A stretch of 64,000 nt of DNA from Ustilago trichophora (GCA_900323505.1 OOIN01000047.1:372001-436000); one strand, 5' to 3'. Shown: positions 21,179 to 31,756, counted from the first letter of the stretch. The notes: a model not told the origin generated them from the sequence alone. A program made the numbers and translations.

Positions 21179-22363
21179 CCGGCTAGAGTACGCAACAATT
21201 GCCATCTTGAACTTTTGCGCTTAACCGTCAATCCATTGATCCATTCACACATTCACTCTTTCACTCAATGAGTTTGATGACACACATATTCATTCAATCC
21301 CTTGACAATCTCTATCCCCCTTCTATCACCTTAGAAACTGTATTTCTAGCAAAATCTCTTTCGTCAACTTACACATACGCTCACTCTCAACCTCGGTCTT
21401 TTCTTTAATTTCAAAACGCTATCCTTGATTGTTGACCCTGCGTTGTGGGGAGGGTATTGTGTCAATGTCGCCTTGTGTATGAATTTATTTTCTCGGACTT
21501 GTGCCTTTTTTTTTTTTCTCAACGAAGCGTTAGATTCAAGTCTTGGACAGGAGGTATTGATCTCTGAAATGTTCTTGATGGACTACTTTGAGGAGGAGAG
21601 GTTGGGGTTTTTGAGGATTTACTTTTGTGGATGAGGAAAGTTTGATGTAAATCGCACCTCTTCGTCCAGGCTGAAACAAAAAGAGATAGTATTCTGCTTT
21701 AAGAACAGTATGCGTAATGACAATATTTGTTAAACAACTTCTTCATCTTCCATCGCCAACCACCAACCGTTCCCTCCTCATAACCTCCTTATCATTCCAC
21801 CAATCCCCCTTTATTTGCCAAAGATACCCGTCAAAACCACACCCATCATCATCACAATCACATCCAAAGTCAACCCCAAATTTTCTCTCCCACTGTAAAA
21901 CCTCCTAAAAAATCGATCCAGCACAAACCATCAAATTTCAATAAAAACTATACCCTTATCCCACATCAAAACGCTTCTTCATCCACTTCATCTCATCCTC
22001 CCCAACCCGACACTTTTACCAACCAGCACGTACTCACACCCCAAATCACAGTCAAACAAAGAGCCTATCCACCAAGTCGCAAGTGGAAGAAAAGGTCTCA
22101 GACTACGACCACGCAACCAATTCATGTGCAAGCCTTCACAGAATATCCAAACAGACACACACTGAAAAGTGAGACAAGAGTAGCGAGCAGTATAACATTT
22201 CAAGCAACGAGCCTAAGACAAGCACATCGAGAACCTTTCCTAGACCCCAGCACAAAGAGCAAAGGGTCCAGAGCACCATTACAAATATACAAACGGAAGC
22301 ACCACAACCAAAAGACGGACAAGACGCGATACCAGATCGACACGAGGAACCTCATCTTTGAAA
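21179..22363. other. Convergent intergenic region, no gene seen
   Basis: 1.2 kb between the Ser-rich gene and the bZIP gene, so it should hold two 3' UTRs. The plus strand from about 21720 to 22100 is very poor in G and rich in C and A. No coding or structural RNA signal was found. Confidence 0.5.
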
Positions 22364-24135
22364 TCAAGCGACGAGCGAAGCGAGTAGTCCAGGCCAGTCC
22401 ATAGCTGCATCAGCCTTGTGACCACCGTGGTAGAGCGCGTTCGCTTCGTTGTCGCTGAGACCAATGCTGAGTTGCGAGGGCTCTTCAATCTCAATGTCGA
22501 GGTCGACCAGGTCAAACGGCGACGAGCCGGCGCTGGCATCGCTGTGGGACGACTCGGCGGTCGCAACACTGACAGACGAAGTATCGGCTTCGTCGGCGGT
22601 GGTGTTGTTATCGTAGATGTCTTGAAGCATGGCGTCGGTGGCCAGCTCCCACATGTTCCTCTCGGTGGGCAGGAGAGGAGAGTTGAGGAGCTCGAATCGC
22701 TGTTGTAGGTCTTGCTCTTTGCCGTCGGTATGGGGCAGGCTGATGGTGTTGAACTTGCTCGTTCCGTCAATGGTACTGTCGCTGCTGCTGCCACTCTCGC
22801 CCTCGCCCGAGCCCGCAGAGGCGGCGGCGCTCAGGCTTGCGAGATCACCTGCATCGGCGCTTGCTGATCGCGAAGCGCCTGCTGCTGCTGTTGCAGAGTC
22901 CTCGCCCACAGATACAGGTTGAGACGGGGCGGCAGGCGTCGAGGCACCTTGATCTTGAGCCGCAGTCGCCGCGTCACCGTTGGCGAACTTGGCGTCGAGG
23001 TCGATAAAGTTGGAGAGGAGAGCTTCAGCTTCACGGGCAACGCCGGCTGCCTTCGCTTCGACGGAATGCTGAGACAGAGTGAGACGGGAGCTGGTCGCGG
23101 TCGTCGACGGCTGCTCGGCTGCGAGGACGCTGATCTGATTGGCAAGGGAGAATCCTTGGTTGACGATGCTGCTGCCATTGACATCGACATTGCTTCCAAC
23201 CCTTTCTGTGGCGAGAGCTTCGGTGCCAGCGACACCGTCAAACTTTGTGAAGACATCCGCTGCTGGGACTGCTCGAGCTCGGCATTTTCGCGAGAAAATG
23301 GTGCATCAGAGCAGGTCGCCTCCACTGCAGGGAGGCGAACGCCTTCGTTCAAGGTTTGCTGGCTCAAAGTGCCAAGGGAAAGGGAAGAGGAAGCGGTCGA
23401 TGCCGGCGCTGCAATCGCCAGGGGCAAAGAGACCTCCTTGCCAGTCAGACCAGCATTCTGCAGAAGAGCAGACGCGAGATCGGCGGACAGTCCCGCATCA
23501 AGCTGCGGGGCAATCGCTGAAGTGGAGGGAGCGGCGGGAGCCGATGAGAAGGAAGAGAGTGTAGAGGGAGGGGACGACGACGACGACATGAGTAACGGGA
23601 CAAGGGATGGGGCGACGGTGCGGAGTATTGTCTCAAGTGTGTTGATACGGATCTGCGAGTCTTTGAGCTTGGTCTCCAGGGCCTGACGAGCGAGCTGGTC
23701 CTGATCATGCTGTTGACGGAGCAGAGTGTTCTCACCCTTGAGGGTGTTGACAGATCCCTCGAGCTGCTCTACATAGGCCTTCTTACGCTCACGCGAGTAT
23801 TGGGCCGACAGACGGTTTCGAGCTTGACGAGCTTCGAGACGAGCTTTGCGCTCCTCGTCGCTCGCCTTCCTGCGGCCGCCAGTGTTGGTGTTGGGCTTAG
23901 AAGAGGAGGCGGCGGAAGAAAACGAGTCGTCAAGATCTTCATCTTCGTCGTCCTCATCTTGATCGTCGACGATCTTGCGCTTCTTGGTGCTCGAGGTAGA
24001 GTTCAGAGCGACATCGGAAGCTTCCTTCTTGATGGGTGTCTCTGGGAGACGAGAGGAAGACGCGATCGCCGAAGGAGACGATGTGGACCGAAGAGGGAGG
24101 TCGGGGATAGAGGATGTTGTGATGGTGCTCGACAT
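22364..24135 (-). CDS. cib1: Cib1/Hac1/XBP1-like bZIP unfolded-protein-response regulator (spliced isoform)
   Basis: The bZIP basic region and leucine zipper (ARLEARQARNRLSAQYSRERKK, then heptad leucines) lie at about residues 95-150, preceded by a KKRK nuclear signal and an acidic run. Removing 23327-23263 (65 nt) joins exon 1 (24135-23328) to exon 2 (23262-22364) and gives 568 residues. Exon 2 then reads PAADVFTKFDGVAGTEALAT and ends in an acidic and hydrophobic tail (ELATDAMLQDIYDN, DWPGLLASLVA) suited to transactivation. The intron ends do not follow GT-AG but sit in two CNG|CAG hairpin loops, the signature of Ire1 cleavage. From memory, Ustilago maydis cib1 loses a 65-nt unconventional intron under ER stress, matching this length. 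The product should switch on chaperone and secretory genes in the nucleus. I judge identity with cib1 very likely. Confidence 0.92.
22831..24135 (-). CDS. cib1: Unspliced isoform of the Cib1-like bZIP protein
   Basis: If the 65-nt intron is kept, the frame runs to the TGA at 22831-22833 and gives 434 residues. It shares the first 269 residues, including the bZIP, with the spliced form but ends in a different 165-residue tail that is Ser/Pro/Arg/Lys-rich (for example TVTRRLRLKIKVPRRLPP) and lacks the acidic activation tail. In U. maydis the unspliced form has been described as a repressor (recalled from the literature); that role is inferred here. Confidence 0.75.
   Translation of the reverse strand: MSSTITTSSIPDLPLRSTSSPSAIASSSRLPETPIKKEASDVALNSTSSTKKRKIVDDQDEDDEDEDLDDSFSSAASSSKPNTNTGGRRKASDEERKARLEARQARNRLSAQYSRERKKAYVEQLEGSVNTLKGENTLLRQQHDQDQLARQALETKLKDSQIRINTLETILRTVAPSLVPLLMSSSSSPPSTLSSFSSAPAAPSTSAIAPQLDAGLSADLASALLQNAGLTGKEVSLPLAIAAPASTASSSLSLGTLSQQTLNEGVRLPAVEATCSDAPFSRENAELEQSQQRMSSQSLTVSLAPKLSPQKGLEAMSMSMAAASSTKDSPLPIRSASSQPSSRRRPRPAPVSLCLSIPSKRRQPALPVKLKLSSPTLSTSTPSSPTVTRRLRLKIKVPRRLPPRLNLYLWARTLQQQQQALRDQQAPMQVISQA
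23255..23269 (-). promoter_or_regulatory. 3' Ire1 cleavage hairpin
   Basis: A 4-bp stem (GTCC pairing with GGAT, the outermost pair G-U) closes a 7-nt loop CAGCAGC; cleavage CAG|CAGC follows the same rule. The stem is weaker than the 5' one, but the position is exactly 65 nt away. Confidence 0.8.
23263..23327 (-). other. 65-nt Ire1-type unconventional intron
   Basis: Both boundaries are CNG|CAG: CTG|CAG at the 5' side (23328|23327) and CAG|CAG at the 3' side (23263|23262). There is no GT-AG pair. The length, 65, leaves remainder 2 on division by 3, so excision shifts translation into the frame that stays open to 22364. Confidence 0.88.
23316..23338 (-). promoter_or_regulatory. 5' Ire1 cleavage hairpin
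   Basis: A perfect 8-bp stem (TCGCCTCC pairing with GGAGGCGA) closes a 7-nt loop CTGCAGT. Cleavage after the third loop base (CTG|CAGT) matches the rule for HAC1 and XBP1 hairpins. Confidence 0.88.
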
Positions 24136-24533
24136 GTTGGGCGATGTATGTAGTCGTGATGAGAGCGACTCGAGACTAGAGGTGGTCGAGACTTTGATGA
24201 GTTGGAACGACGGTGCCAGGAAGGATGGAGGGATACACTCCTACGCTCAGCGAAGAGGAGGAGATGGCACGGAGAGACTAGAGTGGCCGGGTAGGTGAGG
24301 TATTGTGATGAGTTTGTGCTAAGACGTGGAAGTTAGGAGCCCAATGCGTTGAAGCAGAAGGCGGTGATGTGTTAGGGGAGAAGAGGCGGAGGGATGACTG
24401 TGTAGGAGAAAGATGGTGTAAACGTGGAAGGTGATGCGGACGAGGTAAAGGACGAGGAGGGGAGACGTAGGTGGTGGTTGAAGAGAGAGAGGAGGAGAAC
24501 GCTGTGTGCGGGGGAAGCTTGGTTCTGCACACG

Positions 24534-24542
24534 TCGACGTGG
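24534..24542 (+). promoter_or_regulatory. UPRE-like ACGTGG element, copy 1
   Basis: TCGACGTGG, close to the ACGTG core bound by Hac1/XBP1-type bZIP factors, about 400 bp upstream of the bZIP start codon. It suggests autoregulation; binding is inferred only. Confidence 0.4.
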
Positions 24543-24626
24543 CATTTCACGCACGCAGTTCACTAGGGCACTTGAACAGTGTTGATGCAACGGGCTGTGC
24601 TGTACGGTGCTGCGCCTTTCCATGGA

Positions 24627-24635
24627 TCGACGTGG
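24627..24635 (+). promoter_or_regulatory. UPRE-like ACGTGG element, copy 2
   Basis: Second identical TCGACGTGG, 93 bp from the first and in the same orientation. Confidence 0.4.
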
Positions 24636-24856
24636 AACCCTTGAGCTAAATTAGCTGTTTTATCGCACGAAAAAAAGCGCAGCAATGTCGTGCGAAATTG
24701 AAAGCGGATCGCCGATAACAGTTGCTGAAATTTTGGGCGATGGGACTTTCCACGATTTCGACGCGCGCAAAATGCAAGATGATGCCCTTCCGCTTTTCAA
24801 AGGCACACAAAACAACATGCCCAAAGTGCGCGTGTCAGCAACTTTGTGCTACCACA

Positions 24857-24880
24857 ACTGTACTGTACAGTACTGTACTG
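24857..24880. repeat. Extended palindromic TACTGTACAGTA motif, copy 3
   Basis: A 24-bp block made of overlapping CTGTAC/GTACTG units with a 14-bp perfect palindrome (GTACTGTACAGTAC) at its centre. It belongs to the same family as the copies at 17336 and 17877. Confidence 0.8.
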
Positions 24881-25181
24881 GCCCGCTTTCATCAAGGGAA
24901 TGTAAGCGATGTCTTTTGATGTCGGCTCAATCATCCGGTCATCCAACTAGACCCTTGCCTTTTCCTTCTTGATGTGATTCACGGTTCGAACCCCTACTCA
25001 AGAGCATGGTGAATGCAACGTTGTTCTGTTGCGAGTCCGTTCTCTCGGAGCTCCCGCTTCTCATCAAGTTCTAAGAGACAGGGACATTAATCTTCCGTCA
25101 AATCCAAGCGAATCTACTGGTTGCTCCAGGAGAAGGAGTGCCTCGTAGTTGCACGGCATATTCGAATCTCCAGTAGCCATC

Positions 25182-26744
25182 ATGATCAAGGTTCAAAGGC
25201 CTACAAGGCCCAGGATTCATAGCGGCCCAATCAACACCGTGTTCGACGATGTTGACGACCTCCTTCGAAGCGATACTGCGGCCGAAGACGATCAAGCGCC
25301 CCCGCCTTTTGTGGTGGCAGAATCGGCCATCGCGACTGCAGCAACGCTTGTTGCCAATGCAAATCGCTCTCACATCGCAGCATCAGAGCGATCTGTTCCA
25401 GCTTATCAGCCGCCCCTGCGACAGAGGATCGCAGGCTTTCGAGAGCGTCATTCCAAGCTCACAAAAACACTTGGAGAACTCGGTGACATCCCTGCGGCGC
25501 TCGATACCATCCAGCACGACATATTTGCCGTCACTGGCAAGGTCAAAAGCCAGGAGACTCGGCTCAAGACCCTGCAAGCCATCTCGCAAGAGATGCGGGA
25601 CACACACGCTAAAATGGGCAGCTCGCTCACCAAGCGGCTCATGAACAAACGAGGCAGAAGGGCTCGCTTGGTTGTACAAGCTCACAACGACGCTGAAAAA
25701 GCAGCGGCGCAGCAAGCTGCGCACGAAGCAAAGTTGGAGAAAAACCGCAATTTATTGGTATCCAAGCAACAACGTAAAGTAGAGCTAGAGAAGGACCTTG
25801 TCGAGCACGCCGCATTGTCGAACGAGCTCGACAAGATCGATCATACTTTGTTCGACGGTGCCACACCCGAATTCCCTCAAGACGATTTTGCCGAGTGGGA
25901 GGTCAAAATCTGGCTGCAAGTTCAGTTCTTCATGGCTGCAGAGACGAACCGCGAGAAGCGAGCCCGTCAGATGCTTAAGGATGCAACTCCCATCCTCACT
26001 TCCATCATCAAAGACATCCAGACATGTCTGCAGTACTGCATCGACTCTGGCGTCGCAACCAACACCAAGTATACCAAGAACTTTATCTCAAATAATACGG
26101 CCGTATCAACCGTAAGGGGGACACAGCCCTTGGTATTGCGGGCCAAGACGAGCTCGGGCAAGTTCTTCACCACCATCGCCAAAGCGCGAGGCAGCCAAAT
26201 GCTGGTCAAGCGTCCTCCTGACTTTAAGCTGATCGAGTTGCATCTCATGCCTGGCAGCAAGAATCCCAAGGCAGTCGATGAGAAGGGTTTGCACAAGTCT
26301 CTTGAGACATCTTATGCGCAAGCCAAAGCGATGGACTCTTACCTAAAACGTGAGATTGCTGCCAGTCTAGAGCGTCAAAAGAAGCTGACGGCCGAGACGG
26401 CCAAATTACAAGACACTATCAAAAGCGCACGACGACATCTCCGTCAAGTTCGACGTCACATCATCGTTTCCGTTGCGGACGAGGACGGGAGCGAGCAAGG
26501 AACCGCGCAGGAAACACCGTCATCTCGAGACCACGTGCACACGCCATCCAACTCGGAGAATCACACACGGTACAGCACGGAGCAAGGCACCTTTGCGCTA
26601 CCGTTGCAAGATGGAGCCAATCCAATGATTTCGACTCATTTCCAGGAGAATCTGCGGAAAGAGGCCTTGGCTCGTTTGCGAAAGCTCGTAGCTTTGCCCG
26701 ATCCCGAATCAGACGATGATAATCTCTACCCAGTCATTGCTTAG
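25182..26744 (+). CDS. Coiled-coil protein of unknown function
   Basis: 520 residues from the ATG at 25182 (MIKVQRPTRPRIHSG); the frame upstream has no ATG. An N-terminal acidic and Ala-rich section is followed by long coiled coils: about residues 85-240 (RQRIAGFRERHSKLTKTLGELGD onward, then Lys/Glu/Gln-rich AAAQQAAHEAKLEKNRNLL) and about 370-435. Between them lies a more globular part (FAEWEVKIWLQVQFFMAAE onward). No signal peptide or membrane segment. I do not recognise the family; the layout suggests a structural or trafficking scaffold, but that is a guess. Confidence 0.75.
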   Translation: MIKVQRPTRPRIHSGPINTVFDDVDDLLRSDTAAEDDQAPPPFVVAESAIATAATLVANANRSHIAASERSVPAYQPPLRQRIAGFRERHSKLTKTLGELGDIPAALDTIQHDIFAVTGKVKSQETRLKTLQAISQEMRDTHAKMGSSLTKRLMNKRGRRARLVVQAHNDAEKAAAQQAAHEAKLEKNRNLLVSKQQRKVELEKDLVEHAALSNELDKIDHTLFDGATPEFPQDDFAEWEVKIWLQVQFFMAAETNREKRARQMLKDATPILTSIIKDIQTCLQYCIDSGVATNTKYTKNFISNNTAVSTVRGTQPLVLRAKTSSGKFFTTIAKARGSQMLVKRPPDFKLIELHLMPGSKNPKAVDEKGLHKSLETSYAQAKAMDSYLKREIAASLERQKKLTAETAKLQDTIKSARRHLRQVRRHIIVSVADEDGSEQGTAQETPSSRDHVHTPSNSENHTRYSTEQGTFALPLQDGANPMISTHFQENLRKEALARLRKLVALPDPESDDDNLYPVIA

Positions 26745-29575
26745 TATCAGCCTCGTTTTCTTGTCGGAAGAAGTTGATGGCGTCCGATGACTCGCCTCTT
26801 GTAACTTATCAGTATGTATTTGTAGCCAATGGCATGAACTTACATCTCTTCACATCAAACTTTATCAGGCTTTTGCTGTTGGAATTCCTGGAAGGCTGTT
26901 TCGGAAGGATCCAAGGAGACGAGTGTGCGCGTGAGGTTGAGATATCATCCTGCGAGAGATGCAGGCCTGTTGCAACTGCTAAGCTTGCTCGTCTGGGTCT
27001 TAACACATGGAAGCAAACAGCTAAAATTCGTTGCAATGGAGCGGGGCTCCGCACTCACCACTGGCTTGGCTTGGCTTGGCTTGCCGTGTTCCTGACCAAA
27101 AACGCTAACCTGAATCTGCAAGGCATGACAAGCACATGTGCTGGCGCTTGTATGCATCTCCAGCAGATGGCCTGATCTAAAGGCATATCTGGTGAACGAG
27201 CCTTCCTTTCAACCTTGGCACCGGCGTTAGGGCATAAACAAGCGGCATTGTCCTGGGAGCTTTGTTGCTTCCCCGCAAACCTGACCCTTGGTGGTACAGG
27301 AGAAGATGCGGGGTAAGAAAGCCTGTTTAATCCGGACTCCAGCAGAAGCTTCTCAGCGAGAGATACATTGGAATCGAACGGGGCCCCACACTTGCGTGTA
27401 TACAGGTTCATGCACAACTTCAAGCCCGCCCGGAAACAGTGCGAGGTAGGAAGAGGCCGCAGTCTGCTCCGGCTAAACCGACAGCAAGGCAAGTTGGCTA
27501 CCCTGGCAAGAATTTGTCTTCCGTATCCAGGCACCTGTGGATAGTAAGCATCGCTTCGAGTGGCTGCTGGATGGTCTTGCTCGTATATGTTGCCAAGATC
27601 ACGCGTAAGCCTGATGCAGGTGCAAGAGATGTGGCGCTCCCACGAGGATATGGAAACGTGGCTGTTGAATGTGACTGGCAGTAAGGATCTTACGGAAATG
27701 GACGTGGTGCTTCGATGGGAATGAATCGTGTGATTCTGTCACTTTGCGATGGGGGTTTGTGCTAATTTAGGCATTTCGGCGGACGGCTGCGAGGCAAACC
27801 TAGGGTTTCTAGTGGCTCTCTGTCTACACAGCAAGGATACGAATGGCTCGGCCTGCTCCGAAAGATCTGCTGCCATGTCATGTCGACTTGCTGTCCGTTG
27901 GTGAGGAGTTCAAGATGCTTTCGTGAACATGACATGTCAGGTCAATCTTAGAGGTCGGCAATTTGATTTTTCCGAAATGCGCACGCTACAGCTAAGCTCA
28001 CATTCGCATTGCCTCACCTGTCCGGATTCTCAACCGCACGCAAGAAAGTTTCAAAGGCCTGGCTTGGATTTGCCGAAAGAGTAGGAGAGTAATGCTAGTC
28101 AAGATCTTACTGCGCTGCCAAGTTCTCGCTTCCGAAAGATTGCCCACGCTGCGCAATACAGTAGGAGAATGCTGGCTTTGGCAAGAACGAAAAGTTGGGG
28201 GGGGCCCTACACGGAAACGTGGCCGTGCGATTGCACTGTCTAATTGTAGCAACGGTGTCGGAAACGCCAAGAACTCCGATGTGCATCGTTTCAAACAGCG
28301 CCGACGCAGTTCGTCTAAGTCCTTTTCCGCTCGTGGCTGGCACTTTTCGACAGGTGCCCTTTGCCTCGGTTGCCAACACGGTGTTTGTGCACAGATCGCC
28401 GTTGCACACAGACGGTTTGCCCGCATTCGAACCCATTCGCCTTGGCGTTGCGGGCCTCGACCGAAGAGGAGGGCTCTTTCCCCGCAACCACAGAGTCTCC
28501 TCCCCTGCTACAGATTGATACACTGATAAAACTTTGCCCCACTCAGACCTGCTTATCTCACCCACGCTTTGATCTTGGGCGGCCAGTCTGCGACTTGGTG
28601 ATTATGGATCTCCCCTCTCGATTTTTGCAGCTGAATTTCCAATTTTAGCTGATTTCCCCCCACACCCGAGCGAGTGCAACGTGGCCTTGCCTCGGCAAAT
28701 GCGTCTTGTCAAGCATGTCACCGGTGCCCAGTACTCGCATGCAGCACCACAACATATGTGCGCCCTCACTCCTCACATTTTTCCACCCTCAATCCACTCT
28801 CAGACTATGAGGGTAGAGATGAGAGTGCATTGCAAGTCTGAAAAGGATGTAATTCAGTAGACTGATACGAATTGAAACGGTCGGAATGAAATCAGGGCTC
28901 GCACTGGAAAACGGTGCGTCCGTTCGAGCCTGCAAATGGCGACATCGACATGCCAATGCAATCTGGAAGCGATTTGGTGCAATCTGGCTCATTGCCCCTT
29001 GACAGGTGGCTTACAATGCTCGGATCAACCATTCATACCGCTCGGATGTCTCCGTTCCCCTTCTTCTGTAGCGTTCTTCTCCTTTGTGGCTCGCGAAGAT
29101 CAGCCAGCCACAGTCAAAGGGAAGGCGAAGGTCAGCGCGCCCATTCTTACTCCGCCGACGACTTTGTTCTTGGCAAGATACATCCATGCAGAAGCTGCTT
29201 TCCCAGCGAGACAGGCCTCTCACTGCTTCTGCCGTACCCTTGCAAGAATCTCTCTGCAGCGGCCAACTTCATTTCCCATCCCTTTCTTGACACACTCGTC
29301 ATTCAGGCCGGACCACTTTGTCCCACCACGCCAAAGAAGCGATGCTCATCTCGTCGGCAAAACCATGTCATTATCCATGGCCCTTCCTGTCACGTCCTCC
29401 TCGCCCGTGACTGTACGCACAGACAAGGAAGGATGCCTCAAACTGAATGTGCAGTGAGATCCACCTTGCAAGAACTCTGTGCAGGTTGGGTCGAGTCCAC
29501 TCCATCTCGGACACCGCCTGCATTCATCGGAAACATGAGGTTGTAAGACTTCATCAAGACAAAAAGGCAACATGA

Positions 29576-29643
29576 AGGAGGAGGAGGAGGAGGAGGAGGA
29601 GGAGGAGGAGGAGGAGGAGGAGGAGGAGGAGGAGGAGGAGGAG
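29576..29643 (+). repeat. GGA/GAG trinucleotide microsatellite
   Basis: About 68 bp of uninterrupted GAG/GGA triplets. In other frames it reads as polyGlu or, on the other strand, polyPro and polySer; none is judged coding. Confidence 0.9.
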
Positions 29644-31546
29644 GGTCTAGATTCATTCTTTCTATGGAACACTCGAAGAACGTCGGTGCGGCGACTCATA
29701 TTTTCCCCTTGTTTTTCATCTACCGGCCCTTCTCGAAATTGGGAAAGCCGCAATCACCTTCGCAGTAAGAGAGCGTCAACAAAGGATAGCGGCGGTCGGG
29801 CGGGAGGCAATGCGGCAACCACTTACCTAGTGCAGCTGGGTTTGGATTTCGGTGTCGAATTTCTGGCACCGCTCTGTCTCGTCCAACGCCGTCCTAAAGG
29901 CAGATAGTCTGTCCACCCTTTCTTCTCGTCAAGAAACAAACGTTACTCCTGGACTCAACTTCCCTTCACAACCTTCGTTTCCCGCCCACAATGTATTTGC
30001 GGCCTTCGCCGTCTCCTTCGCGCTTCGCTACAAATTTGTCCTTACACAATCCACACTGGCGGCCTCCTGGGCGTTGGCTAGCGTTCTGACTGTGCCACAT
30101 TGTCTCTGATATGTGTACTAGAGTACCGAGACAGCCTGCATCGGAACAGAGTTGACGCGGGTTCCTCTCTTCCTCGCGATCCCCTTGCTCAGACGCACAG
30201 GTCAGGCGAAACCTCACTTACTCCTGCGCAACGAGGCTTGCTCTTTGGCCAATGGGTGCTGTGCAAAAGTGCGTCTACAAACGGATCAAGCTCCGTCGGC
30301 GATCTGCTTGTTTCTCGCTACCGATCCAATGATGCCCCCTACCTTTCACCCCGCACCAACTCCACCTCACTTGCCAAATTTCTGTCATTGCGGGCTGCTG
30401 CTTCTCCTGTGTATGTGTGGGACTGTACCGCGCATTTCTTTCGCAATTATGTAGCATCATGCAAACAAGTAGGGTCCCCTCGTGCTCAACTAGCTCGCCT
30501 CGAACAAAACTCGCCCTTTTGCTTTTGCCGAGCGTATCAAGGCTGTGTCTTTCTGCTGCCAAGCAATTATCAAAGCCCTCCTCCACCCTGACCTCCAGCG
30601 CCTGGTATCATGCGCTCTACACTACACAATAGCTTCACTTTTCTTGCTGTCCCTTTACGCCTTGAGATCTTGCCTCGTGGCACATTTGTCTGCTCGACTC
30701 TGTCTTTGCCCTTTTTGGTGTCATTTTGGCACCGGTGAGTGTGCGTCAGTCTCGAGCGTTCCTGGATCGCCGTCCCTGTTTCCCCCCTCAAACAACTCGT
30801 GTCAGCCCATTCCCTCCTCACTACCGCTGTACTGCCCGACCAAGTGCTTGGTGTAAAAGCCGATCCGCCCGCTTCGGTCTCTCTAGCCTTTCGCCGTACA
30901 AAATTTTCCCGAAGATCCAAGATCAAGGCTCGAACTTCCAAGCTCCACCAACTGACGCGTGTTCGTGACTGCTTCGCTCGTTGCACAGAATCCGGCGCTC
31001 GATGACCGACCTCCCTCTCCTCTTCCCTTCTTTGACATTTGCTCGAATTGAATCTTGAGGCTATCGTGGGGTTGCTCTTTGTCAGCCTATCCCCTGCATC
31101 ACGATAGCCTTCATCTCATTGGTCGACCCCGGACCCACCGAAAGCCTTTCTGTCTCACTCATTCGCTCTGGACTTTTGCAGTACAGTTGCACTACCCAAC
31201 CACCGAGTGCGCTTATTGCTTGCCGTCCCTTCCTGCAGTCGTGCATGATGGTCCTTGATGTGATGTGAGACTCTCCTGTTCTTCCCTGATGTCAGTGTAA
31301 GCTTCCAAGGCCGGAGCCTCTTGTCCTCACTGAGCGAGCGAACGACTGCGCGAGTGCAGCCCCTCGATTCCTTCGTTAGGCATTTTTTCTCTCTCACTGC
31401 ACCCCAGACTCTTCTTCCAGTCCGCACCTCTCCCCCAGCGTTGGATCGTACCTACATTGTCCCTCACTTACGACCCTGTACCCCGCGCAATCCCCCATGG
31501 TACCCCCGCATTGCCTCAATACTCCCATCTTGCATTGTCCTTAGAA

Positions 31547-31555
31547 GATATAAAG
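31547..31555 (+). promoter_or_regulatory. Probable TATA box of the MFS gene
   Basis: GATATAAAG about 200 bp before the start codon, the same octamer type as before the uridine phosphorylase gene. Confidence 0.4.
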
Positions 31556-31756
31556 TACTAGACCCATCCTCATCATTCATCTCTCTCCATCCCTTGTCCT
31601 TCTCCCTACATCCGCTCTTCCCCTCTTCTCTCGACCTCCCCTCCCCCTTCTGTCACCCTCAAGCAGGCATAGCACACTTGCAAGGAAGCATACCCACATT
31701 CTCATCCTAGCCCGCATCGACACCTTTATTTCCCGCCGCACAGAAAAGTCGCAACC

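Larger units (their letters stand above)
24136..25181. promoter_or_regulatory. Divergent promoter region of the bZIP gene and the coiled-coil gene
   Basis: About 1 kb. On the minus strand the first 450 bases are a CT-rich leader typical of smut 5' UTRs, containing an ATG-initiated upstream frame of 83 codons (24623 to 24372). Two identical TCGACGTGG elements and a long copy of the GTACTGTACAG palindrome occur here. Confidence 0.6.
26745..31756. other. 5-kb gene desert upstream of the MFS transporter
   Basis: No convincing coding sequence on either strand; the largest frames (about 140-210 codons) lack domains and sit in pyrimidine-rich DNA. It includes a TTGGC-type pentamer run near 27062-27083, a 70-bp GGA microsatellite (29576-29643), and from about 28900 onward a plus strand strongly enriched in C and T. 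It probably holds the transporter promoter and a long leader; a noncoding RNA is possible. Confidence 0.5.

Noticed and set aside
22279..22794. 171-codon minus-strand frame under the bZIP 3' end
   Set aside because: It overlaps the acidic C-terminal exon in another frame, gives a Ser/Thr/Pro-rich product and is not reachable by the Ire1-type splice.
24983..24993. GGTTCGAACCC, resembling a tRNA B box
   Set aside because: The flanking bases do not form a T stem on either strand, and no A box or acceptor stem is in place.
28914..29546. 210-codon frame in the gene desert
   Set aside because: No domain, irregular composition, in CT-rich DNA; likely chance.
29572..29907. Frame beginning with polyglutamate
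   Set aside because: Created by the GGA microsatellite; the remainder has no features.
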